From assembly GCA_021812865.1 (NCBI GenBank), contig JAKAMP010000013.1, forward strand, positions 1 through 13,665: a DNA stretch of 13,665 nucleotides, written 5' to 3'. Of this stretch, positions 7,283 to 13,392 are shown piece after piece (position 1 is the stretch's first letter; each line of letters opens with the position of its first letter). The notes under the pieces were generated by a model. It had not been told where the DNA came from. It saw only the letters and a list, made by a program, of their open reading frames with translations, and did not search any database. Source of the stretch: Bacteroidota bacterium (GTDB taxonomy: Bacteria; Bacteroidota; Bacteroidia; Bacteroidales; JAAYUG01). A program made the translations under genes and the position numbers.

Positions 7283-7927
7283 ATGAAAAAACTGTTACTC
7301 CTGGGAATGATCCTTCCCTTCGTCACCTACGCCGGGGCGCAGAAACTGTATACCGATTCGGTATTCCGGTTGGCCGATAGCATTCTTGCAGCCCACGTGG
7401 GACAGAAAATTTTCAGGGAAAATTTCAGCCGCAGCCCGGAGAGCACCATTGAATACATGGGACTGCTTGGCGACGTAAATAAATCAAGTCTGCTTCCGGG
7501 GAAAAGAACCTCAGGACGTATCGTGGAAATTATTGTACAGTACGCTTTTTCTCTGCATGATTCAAGGATTATATTCAACAATACGGCCGAGGTAAGGCTG
7601 AATGGGAATCTTCAACTTCTCAGCGAACCCGAATTGCACTTTATTCCTGCTTACCTTATTGAAAACAGGAATTCTGATTTTGTTTCCTATGAAAGGGCAC
7701 TGTCCATTGCAAAAAGCAACCAGATGCGTGAAGTATCCAAACCTTCCAACGCCTATATCATTTACGATTCGAACCGGAGAATATACAAATGGGTGTTCGA
7801 AAATTATGCGGAAGGATCGAAGGATCAAGGCCGGCCCGGGCAATTTTCCACCGAAGTGATGGAAATCAATGCCATCACAGGCGATCTCATCAGCCATACC
7901 ACCAATAAATTCGGACCACAGAACTGA
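7283..7927 (+). CDS. Exported protein of unknown function, possible PepSY-like C-terminus
   Basis: A 214-residue protein I do not recognise as a named family. MKKLLLLGMILPFVTYAGA is a signal peptide with probable cleavage before Gln20, so it acts outside the cytoplasm. The middle is a mixed alpha/beta region. The C-terminal part has ALSIAKSNQM followed by YKWVFEN and then VMEINAITGDLISH. This order (helix, strand, then strand plus the I/N-A-x-T-G-x-h turn) is reminiscent of PepSY-like domains, which in other proteins often inhibit proteases or bind ligands. That resemblance is by eye only. There is no lipobox. It has its own likely -7 element and lies 138 nt before the fucosidase, which has a separate promoter, so the two need not be co-transcribed. 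Confidence 0.65.
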   Translation: MKKLLLLGMILPFVTYAGAQKLYTDSVFRLADSILAAHVGQKIFRENFSRSPESTIEYMGLLGDVNKSSLLPGKRTSGRIVEIIVQYAFSLHDSRIIFNNTAEVRLNGNLQLLSEPELHFIPAYLIENRNSDFVSYERALSIAKSNQMREVSKPSNAYIIYDSNRRIYKWVFENYAEGSKDQGRPGQFSTEVMEINAITGDLISHTTNKFGPQN

Positions 7928-8000
7928 ACCTTTTTCACTCGATTTTGACATCCTAAACTTCCGGAAATTAATAAATCCTGTTCTTCTCATAGGCTTTTTC

Positions 8001-8032
8001 CTTGCACCTCGCTGCAATTCTTTGTATTTTTC
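8001..8032 (+). promoter_or_regulatory. Candidate promoter of the GH29 fucosidase gene
   Basis: CTTG (8001-8004), a 20-nt spacer and TATTTTTC (8025-8032) match the Bacteroidota -33 TTTG / -7 TAnnTTTG pattern with one mismatch in each box. The element ends 33 nt before the ATG at 8066, giving a short leader. Confidence 0.5.
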
Positions 8033-8065
8033 GGCGTTAAAATATATTCAATCATTATAAAACAT

Positions 8066-9535
8066 ATGTGCATCATAAAGAAGCTTACTTACCTGGGCAT
8101 AGGCATGTTTATCAGCTTGTCTGCTGTAACCGCACAAGTTCCCGATATAACGCCCAACAAGGTGATTCCCACTCCACAGCAGGTGGCATGGCAGCAGATG
8201 GAGTTGATCGGATTCGTGCATTTCACTGTGAACACCTTTACCGACAAGGAATGGGGCGAAGGTTCCGAAAAGGAATCGGTTTTCAACCCTACAAAGCTCG
8301 ATGCAAGCCAGTGGGTGCGTGTAGCGAAGGAAGCTGGCATGAAGGAGCTGATCCTCACGGCCAAGCATCACGACGGATTCTGCCTCTGGCCCTCGAAATA
8401 TACCGAACATTCGGTAAAGAACAGTCCCTGGCGCAACGGCAAAGGCGATGTGGTGAAGGAATTCACCGATGCCTGCAGGAAATACGGGATCAAACCCGGA
8501 CTGTACCTTTCTCCCTGGGACCGGAACAGCGCCGATTATGGGAGGCCCGCCTACCTCACCTATTACCGTAACCAGCTTACGGAGCTACTGACCCATTACG
8601 GAAAGATTTATGAAATCTGGTTCGACGGGGCCAATGGTGGCACCGGTTATTACGGGGGGGCGAACGAGAAACGGGAGATCGACCGCAGGACTTATTACGA
8701 TTGGGCTACCACCTGGGCGCTGGTTCGCAGGCTTCAGCCTGATGCCATGATGTTCTCCGACGCCGGTCCTGATGTTCGCTGGATAGGCAACGAAAGTGGT
8801 TTTGCAGGGGAAACCTGCTGGTCGACCATCAACGCCGACAGCATCATGCCCGGACAGGCCGATGCCGCCTACCTGAATACCGGCGATCCCAATGGAAACC
8901 GATGGATCACGGGCGAATGCGATGTGTCCATTCGCCCAGGCTGGTTTTATCATGCCAGTGAAGATGCAAAGGTGAAAACGCCGAAGCAACTGGTTGACCT
9001 GTATTACAAGTCAGTGGGAAGAAACAGCCTGCTTCTGCTGAACATCCCGCCCGAAAGGGAAGGATTGATCGCAGAACCCGACATCCGCTCACTCAAAGAA
9101 TTCAGGAGCATTCTGGACGAAACTTTTAAGACTGATCTTGCCAAAGGCGCCCCGGTAAAGGCAAGCAACGTAAGGCTAAACAACAAGAAATTTGCCCCGG
9201 GGAACATCATTGACAATGATAAGACAAACTACTGGGCAGCCGACGACAGCGTGAAAAGCGCCTGGCTTGAAGTTACCCTGCCGGCAGGTACCACCTTCGA
9301 CCGCATCATGCTGCAGGAGCCCATACGCTTCGGACAGCGAATAGAAGAGTTTGAGGTGCAGGCTTTGCTCGACAACCAGTTTAAAACCATAGCCGCCGGC
9401 ACAACCATCGGGTACAAACGCCTGCTGCGCATTGCACCAGTAACCACCACCAGAGTGAAAATTATCCTGAAGAAATCGAACAATACCCCTGCCCTCTCGG
9501 CCTTTGGATTATTCAAGGCCAGCAGCAGGGAATAG
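8066..9535 (+). CDS. GH29 alpha-L-fucosidase with C-terminal F5/8 type C (CBM32-like) module
   Basis: A 489-residue exported enzyme that would release alpha-linked L-fucose from glycans. The signal peptide covers residues 1-23, with probable cleavage after AVTA. The catalytic barrel (about 30-350) shows GFVHFTVNTFTDKEWG, LTAKHHDGFCLWPS (His101/102), PGLYLSPWD, and EIWFDGANG with the predicted nucleophile Asp187. Glu243 in the GNESG segment is my candidate acid/base; ECDVSIRPGWFYH (284-296) is typical of the GH29-B branch, whose members prefer alpha-1,3/1,4-fucosyl linkages. Residues about 360-486 form a discoidin-like module: KASNVRLNNKKFAPGNIIDNDK followed by YWAADD and a final FGLF strand, probably binding carbohydrate. 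The length is normal for this branch. The gene is followed by a strong terminator. Fine linkage specificity is inference. Confidence 0.93.
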   Translation: MCIIKKLTYLGIGMFISLSAVTAQVPDITPNKVIPTPQQVAWQQMELIGFVHFTVNTFTDKEWGEGSEKESVFNPTKLDASQWVRVAKEAGMKELILTAKHHDGFCLWPSKYTEHSVKNSPWRNGKGDVVKEFTDACRKYGIKPGLYLSPWDRNSADYGRPAYLTYYRNQLTELLTHYGKIYEIWFDGANGGTGYYGGANEKREIDRRTYYDWATTWALVRRLQPDAMMFSDAGPDVRWIGNESGFAGETCWSTINADSIMPGQADAAYLNTGDPNGNRWITGECDVSIRPGWFYHASEDAKVKTPKQLVDLYYKSVGRNSLLLLNIPPEREGLIAEPDIRSLKEFRSILDETFKTDLAKGAPVKASNVRLNNKKFAPGNIIDNDKTNYWAADDSVKSAWLEVTLPAGTTFDRIMLQEPIRFGQRIEEFEVQALLDNQFKTIAAGTTIGYKRLLRIAPVTTTRVKIILKKSNNTPALSAFGLFKASSRE

Positions 9536-9560
9536 ACGTTATCACGGACAGTTGATGAAT

Positions 9561-9596
9561 AAAGCCCGGCAGGAAAATCTTTTCCTGCCGGGCTTT
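9561..9596. terminator. Strong bidirectional intrinsic terminator
   Basis: A 17-bp perfect stem (AAAGCCCGGCAGGAAAA and its exact complement at 9580-9596) with a 2-nt core TC between the arms; in practice the A/T pairs next to it would open to form a larger loop. The GC-rich CCCGGCAGG core is followed by TTTGTATTATTTAT to the right and by TTTATTC on the other strand. It ends the rightward fucosidase transcript and, 4 nt past its stop, the leftward toxin transcript. Confidence 0.88.
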
Positions 9597-9599
9597 GTA

Positions 9600-9854
9600 T
9601 TATTTATAAATGTCTTTTCGATGACCAACGGACACGACAGTAACGATAATCCTGTCATCGTTGATCTCGTAAATTACACGGTAATCACCGATCCGAATCC
9701 GGTAAGCGTCTTCGCCTTTGAGTTTTTTATAGCCCTGGGGCCGGGGATTATCGGACAGGTTTGCAATAGCTGATTTAATAAGAGGGATAGCCTTTTTATC
9801 AAGTTTTAAGACTTGCTTTTGGGCATAACGTTCGATGAAAATGGTATACTTCAT
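9600..9854 (-). CDS. RelE/ParE-superfamily toxin
   Basis: An 84-residue basic protein with the compact RelE/ParE fold: N-terminal MKYTIFIERYAQKQVLKLD, two helices (about 20-35) ending in NPRPQGYKKLKG, then YRIRIGDYRVIYEI and the final strand VVSVGHRKDIYK. Arg52, Arg54, Arg59 and the His78-Arg79 pair sit where RelE-type ribonuclease toxins carry their charged residues, which favours a ribosome-dependent mRNA-cleaving role. ParE-type gyrase inhibition cannot be excluded from sequence. The ATG overlaps the antitoxin stop in an ATGA, so synthesis is coupled to the antitoxin. The stop lies 4 nt from the shared terminator. The family assignment is firm; the target is inferred. Confidence 0.9.
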   Translation of the reverse strand: MKYTIFIERYAQKQVLKLDKKAIPLIKSAIANLSDNPRPQGYKKLKGEDAYRIRIGDYRVIYEINDDRIIVTVVSVGHRKDIYK

Positions 9855-10048
9855 TTTATAGCTGCTTCAATTTCCCTGAAAGCCTGTTCAAAGGGAACAG
9901 GGTCACTCTTACGTGCCTTGGCTTTACGATATTCCTTGATCTCTTCCAGTTCTTCGGAATCGGACACAAGCTTCTTGTAAGTTTTAAGCGGCACCTGGAC
10001 AGCTATTTTGCGGCCTTTTTTATCGGTTACATAATTTTCCTGAATCAT
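9851..10048 (-). CDS. Antitoxin of the RelE/ParE pair (RelB/Phd-like)
   Basis: A 65-residue protein encoded directly upstream of the toxin with a 4-nt overlap. The N-terminal half, YVTDKKGRKIAVQVPLKTYKKL, has the short beta-strand and helix arrangement of Phd/RelB-type dimerisation segments. The C-terminal half is a charged helix (EELEEIKEYRKAKARK) ending in PVPFEQAFREIEAAIK, the kind of tail that wraps around RelE/ParE toxins. The DNA-binding half is very short, and DNA binding may instead be supplied by the XRE protein encoded 14 nt upstream. The ATG at 10048 is preferred over a TTG two codons earlier. Family placement between RelB and Phd types is uncertain. Confidence 0.82.
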   Translation of the reverse strand: MIQENYVTDKKGRKIAVQVPLKTYKKLVSDSEELEEIKEYRKAKARKSDPVPFEQAFREIEAAIK

Positions 10049-10062
10049 ACTCAAAGTTTTAT

Positions 10063-10398
10063 TTAATGTGTTGCATAAGCCTGGCGGGTTTTAAAATCCC
10101 GGAGCAAGGCATCGATCACCATGAATACCTGCCTTTTCTCTTCGACAGGCAATGTTGAAACGTCCTGAATCCTTTTAAGGGTGTCTTTATCCAGTTCAAA
10201 ATCGGTTTTACCAACCAGGTAGTCAATCGAGACTTCAAGAGAATCGGCAATACGCATAATCACTTCAATAGAGGGTTTTACTTCGTCCCGCTCATAACGA
10301 CCGATGATATCTCCCGAGGTACCCACCCTTTTTCCAAGTTCACTCTGGGAGAGGCTTTTTGATTTTCTCAGCGAGGCAATATGCTGGCCTAGAGTCAT
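10063..10398 (-). CDS. XRE-family helix-turn-helix regulator, first gene of the toxin-antitoxin unit
   Basis: A 111-residue DNA-binding protein. Residues 3-63 are a Cro/CI-type five-helix domain: GQHIASLRKSKSLSQSELGK (helices 1-2), then GTSGDIIGRYERDEVKPSIE, with the recognition helix near 28-38, then IADSLEVSIDYLVG, the usual helix-5 ending. The C-terminal part (about 83-105, LPVEEKRQVFMVIDALLRDF) is a single amphipathic helix suitable for dimerisation. It lies 14 nt before the antitoxin on the same strand, so the order is regulator, antitoxin, toxin. The upstream region carries a promoter with an inverted repeat inside it, consistent with autorepression. Similar XRE proteins also occur as stand-alone genes in Bacteroidota, so co-function with the toxin pair is inferred from spacing. 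Confidence 0.87.
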   Translation of the reverse strand: MTLGQHIASLRKSKSLSQSELGKRVGTSGDIIGRYERDEVKPSIEVIMRIADSLEVSIDYLVGKTDFELDKDTLKRIQDVSTLPVEEKRQVFMVIDALLRDFKTRQAYATH

Positions 10399-10439
10399 AC
10401 TTATATATCGTTAAAATGATAGAAATAATAAGTTTTTGA

Positions 10440-10471
10440 CAAAAATAGTTGATAAATATATCATAAACAAG
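10440..10471 (-). promoter_or_regulatory. Promoter of the XRE-antitoxin-toxin unit
   Basis: On the minus strand, CTTG (10471-10468), 20 nt, then TATTTTTG (10447-10440) match the Bacteroidota -33/-7 pattern, exact in the -7 box and 3 of 4 in the -33 box. It lies about 42 nt before the ATG at 10398. The spacer holds the inverted repeat 10450-10463. Confidence 0.58.
10450..10463. promoter_or_regulatory. Operator-like dyad 1
   Basis: TGATA-AATA-TATCA: perfect 5-bp arms around AATA, located between the -33 and -7 boxes. A regulator bound here would block RNA polymerase. It is nearly identical to dyad 2 at 10509-10522. Confidence 0.55.
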
Positions 10472-10508
10472 AAAAGTTTTACTTGTGTTTTTCTGATATA
10501 TAGATTTG

Positions 10509-10522
10509 TGACAAATATGTCA
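10509..10522. promoter_or_regulatory. Operator-like dyad 2
   Basis: TGACA-AATA-TGTCA: same arm length, same central AATA, and differing from dyad 1 only by a compensated change that keeps the palindrome. The dyad centres are 59 bp apart. Two such related sites suggest cooperative binding of the XRE dimer or of the antitoxin complex. Confidence 0.52.
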
Positions 10523-10646
10523 GAATACTGATTAAAAAATATTATGACTATCGGTTAAGAACATTAACTTGTGCTATTGCAAGACCAGGTAAACTTAAAA
10601 GCAATATAAAAATGAACTTTTTCATTGTCTTAAAATTATTAATAAC

Positions 10647-11675
10647 TCAATGAAATGTTTTCTTTAAAACCTGATTAATATTACCATGAGTGATGGCAAA
10701 TCCTTCACCTGATTGCATAAATTGCAAAAAAATAATTTGATTTGAAACAGAATCAGCAGCATAATCACATTCCCAGGTTCTGCCTCCGTCTTTAGTGAAA
10801 TAGATATGGATTATGTCGGTCACATATCCGGAATCCACATTGAAGAAATGAGCATTGTCCTTTGAATATGCTGTTATATTTCGATTAATTAGCGTCCAAT
10901 TACTCCCGCCATCTTCGGTTTTATACAAACTGCCATGCATAAACATATAACCGACTTCCTCTGTAAGAAACTGCAATTTGGCGATTTCCTTCAGGTCAGT
11001 ATGATTTGATTTCCATGGTTCAGGGTTAAGAAGAACCCAACTATTGCCTCCATCTGTAGTTTTTACAATTGCGCCAGAACCTCCGTAATCTGAATACATC
11101 CCGGCAGCAGCATATCCTGTAGTTGAAGAAGGGAAACTGAGTTGATCAAATACGGCCATGCCAACATAAACCTCCTGCCATGTCTGACCTCCGTCGGTCG
11201 TCCTGGTGATGCATGTGCCATCTGCGAGTATCCAGTTTGAACTGCTAAGCATACATATGTCCCAGATTGGATCATCATTGTGAGCAGGGTAAATATTAGT
11301 CCACGTCTTCCCATGGTCGAAAGATTTATACACAGAATGACCCAAACCTATAAGGGTGTCATAACAAAGCGGAACAATTTGACTTATGCCCGTTGAGGCG
11401 CTCACCCGGGCAGTGTCAATGATCCAGCTATTCCCGCCATCTGTTGTCCTGAATATGTATTGCTGATAAGCTTCTGCAATAGTTAGGGCACTCACGTAGC
11501 CAGTGTCTTTATTTAAGAAGCTCAGGGGATAAAAATAAAGGTCACTTGAATTTAAGATAACATTCCATCTGTCCGTTGGACAAACTTCAGGTTTTATAAT
11601 CTCTTCAGGTTTTTTGTCCTTGCAGCAAGATGTAAAAACCATTAATGCTGAAAATAATAACGTTTTGAAATCCAT
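10647..11675 (-). CDS. YCF48/BNR-type Asp-box repeat lipoprotein
   Basis: A 342-residue protein with an N-terminal signal peptide and a lipidation-type Cys at residue 17 (VFTSCCKD). The body is a beta-propeller-like repeat protein with at least six Asp-box copies: RTTDGGNSW, KSFDHGKTW, RTTDGGQTW, KTTDGGNSW, KTEDGGSNW and FTKDGGRTW, each at the turn of a blade and separated by about 40-60 residues. Such proteins are common extracytoplasmic lipoproteins in Bacteroidota; some resemble photosystem II assembly factor YCF48 or sialidase-type propellers, but no sialidase catalytic set is visible here. Function is unknown. Its base composition is more AT-rich than the genes to its left and right, and it sits in the same minus-strand islet as the toxin-antitoxin unit. 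Confidence 0.85.
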   Translation of the reverse strand: MDFKTLLFSALMVFTSCCKDKKPEEIIKPEVCPTDRWNVILNSSDLYFYPLSFLNKDTGYVSALTIAEAYQQYIFRTTDGGNSWIIDTARVSASTGISQIVPLCYDTLIGLGHSVYKSFDHGKTWTNIYPAHNDDPIWDICMLSSSNWILADGTCITRTTDGGQTWQEVYVGMAVFDQLSFPSSTTGYAAAGMYSDYGGSGAIVKTTDGGNSWVLLNPEPWKSNHTDLKEIAKLQFLTEEVGYMFMHGSLYKTEDGGSNWTLINRNITAYSKDNAHFFNVDSGYVTDIIHIYFTKDGGRTWECDYAADSVSNQIIFLQFMQSGEGFAITHGNINQVLKKTFH

Positions 11676-12158
11676 GAATTGAGTTTACCTCTGGCCACTC
11701 ACACTAAGGTACCGAAAAAATGAAAAGGTGACAAACAATTTCGCTTTAATTTTGCATCTTCATCTGTATGTTGGACTTAGACCTGCAATCCTTCTATCTG
11801 GTCTATTAGAAAAACAGCTCTAAAATTGATCACGATAGCCACTTTATTAAAAGGCAATTTCTCCTGACAGTAAGGATAAGGAACCTTTAATACCCTGGTT
11901 TACAAGTTGAAAAAATAAATCACTCTTTACAAAAACAGAAAGCACATCACCCCATAAAACATATATGGAAGAATACCTCGCGTGGTTAGAATATTTGATG
12001 TCCTGGCTGGCGAAAAGAATCTGTTCGAATGGTATGTACAATCCATTCTTCGCCAAAAACCTTCTAGTTGTCGAATTGCCTAAAATTTGACATGCTAAAT
12101 TGAAGGAAAAGATCAACCTTTTTCTGGCAAATCTTCAACCAATAGATATTCGTTGCTA
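11676..12158. other. 483-nt region without a convincing gene
   Basis: AT-rich stretch between two minus-strand genes. The longest open frames are an 89-codon minus-strand one (11847-12116) that lacks any ATG and begins with TTG, and a 41-codon plus-strand one starting at 11965. Neither resembles a family I know, and they overlap on opposite strands. No hairpin, tRNA or insertion-sequence end was recognised. It may be decayed DNA left by insertion of the islet. Confidence 0.5.
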
Positions 12159-13190
12159 TTACCTGTTATTCACCGCCCTTGCAAAGGCCTCTATATTTGC
12201 GGTTGACACATTCTGGGGCATGCCTCCGCCGCACGACCAGATGATGCGGGAGTGATCCTTTATCGAGTTCATGGCCTGGTGCACCGCTTCAGTCACATCT
12301 TGTTCACTGCCCTGGCTCATTACTTCGAGGGGAGGGATATTACCCAGCAGGGTCACATTGGGACCAGCCAGTTCCCGGATTTCCGGGAGACTATGATTAT
12401 AGCTGAAATTGAACAGGTTGATCCCGATCTCCTCCAGGTATTTCGCGTTGATCAGTCCGAAGGAGTCGTTATGGAAAAACTTCACCTTGGCGGGGAAACT
12501 GCTGTAAATTTTTTTGAGAGCAGGCAATACAAAGGCCTCGAATTCAGGTTCGCCCACAAATCCCACGATGTCGTCGAGAAGGAAAATCCCTTCGATGGAA
12601 GGAAAAGTCTCCATCTGCAGTTCTACCCAATCGATGATGAAATCGGTAATGGTAGCGAGTCCCCTGGCCGATTCCTCGGGTGAAAGCGTAAGCGCCATCA
12701 TGAACTCCGTAGTGCCCATGAGGAAAGAAGCTATGTTCAGCGGTCCCCTGCTCACGGCAAACTTCACTTCGTGGCCCATGGCCTGGATCTTAGGCTGGTT
12801 GTGCGCCAGCCTTTTCAGCATGAAGGGCAGCAATCCGTCCGTCTTTACATTGGGTTTTTCAATGCCAGCGAAGGCCGAAGCTTCCGTGAATATTTTTCCT
12901 GCATGCGGCAGGTCATTCTCCAGCCAGGTCATCTTGCTTCCGAAGGCAGAGGGCTCGGTGCACATGCCGAATTCCGACCAGAACCCGGGAAGGAACATCA
13001 CATCCGGGAACGTTTCAACAGCCTTTTTATTCGCCTCAAACCATAGGTCCGAACCGGAAAAATAATCCATATAGGAAATATTGTACCATCCCGGAATCCA
13101 CGGACTGTCGATGATGAATCCCACAGGCCTCTCCTTTGTTTTCTCGCCGTTGACCACCCTGACCAGGGTATCCCATTGTTGTTCGTTCAT
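12159..13190 (-). CDS. Uroporphyrinogen decarboxylase superfamily protein (URO-D/MtaA-like), function unknown
   Basis: A 343-residue cytosolic protein with the URO-D barrel pattern: GMCTEPSAFGSKMTW (75-89), SRGPLNIASFLMGTTEFM (147-164), LLDDIVGFVG (204-213), LFNFSYNHSLPEIRELAG (259-276), LLGNIPP (281-287) and WSCGGGMP (318-325). It lacks a heme-pathway context. It more resembles the corrinoid/methyltransferase-like branch (MtaA, CmuA), whose metal site is His-x-Cys plus a distal Cys. Here the equivalent segment is FFHNDSFG, giving His240-x-Asp242 with a distal Cys320, so the first Cys is replaced. A role in methyl transfer or in decarboxylation is therefore unproven. It is divergent from a GH115 gene. 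Similar proteins are known in glycan-degrading bacteria near glycosidases; the reason is not known. Confidence 0.82.
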   Translation of the reverse strand: MNEQQWDTLVRVVNGEKTKERPVGFIIDSPWIPGWYNISYMDYFSGSDLWFEANKKAVETFPDVMFLPGFWSEFGMCTEPSAFGSKMTWLENDLPHAGKIFTEASAFAGIEKPNVKTDGLLPFMLKRLAHNQPKIQAMGHEVKFAVSRGPLNIASFLMGTTEFMMALTLSPEESARGLATITDFIIDWVELQMETFPSIEGIFLLDDIVGFVGEPEFEAFVLPALKKIYSSFPAKVKFFHNDSFGLINAKYLEEIGINLFNFSYNHSLPEIRELAGPNVTLLGNIPPLEVMSQGSEQDVTEAVHQAMNSIKDHSRIIWSCGGGMPQNVSTANIEAFARAVNNR

Positions 13191-13323
13191 AGGTGTGATT
13201 TTTACATTTTTTCTGCTTCAGGGAATATCCCGCTAACAGCTATTCTGCGGCTGATATTCATTATGAATGCTCCCTTGCTCTCGGTTCAAAAATATTGAAT
13301 TTAATGTTTCCGGCATCGCCTTC

Positions 13324-13331
13324 CAAAGATA
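13324..13331 (-). promoter_or_regulatory. Candidate -7 promoter element for the URO-D-like gene
   Basis: TATCTTTG on the minus strand (13331-13324) matches TAnnTTTG exactly. A weak TTCG lies 21 nt upstream where TTTG would be expected. The leader to the ATG at 13190 would be long, about 130 nt. The divergent GH115 gene would use an overlapping region. Confidence 0.35.
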
Positions 13332-13392
13332 CTTTTTTTAACTTTACCTCATCGAATGCATTCTACTGCAAAGGGCAACAAATTAAGCGAAA

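Larger units (their letters stand above)
10399..10646. other. AT-rich regulatory region upstream of the XRE-antitoxin-toxin unit
   Basis: 248 nt without a plausible gene and strongly AT-rich (15 G/C in the 60 nt at 10501-10560). It holds the promoter and both operator-like repeats of the leftward unit. No clear terminator for the lipoprotein gene that ends at 10647 was seen, so read-through into the unit is possible. Confidence 0.6.

Noticed and set aside
10049..10054. TTG start for the antitoxin two codons upstream
   Set aside because: The ATG at 10048 is the more common start type and gives a normal family N-terminus.
11847..12116. 89-codon minus-strand open frame as a gene
   Set aside because: It starts with TTG, contains no ATG, resembles no known family and overlaps an opposite-strand frame.
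12252..13065. Plus-strand open frames across the URO-D-like gene
   Set aside because: They are the antisense of a well-supported coding sequence with no recognisable domain.
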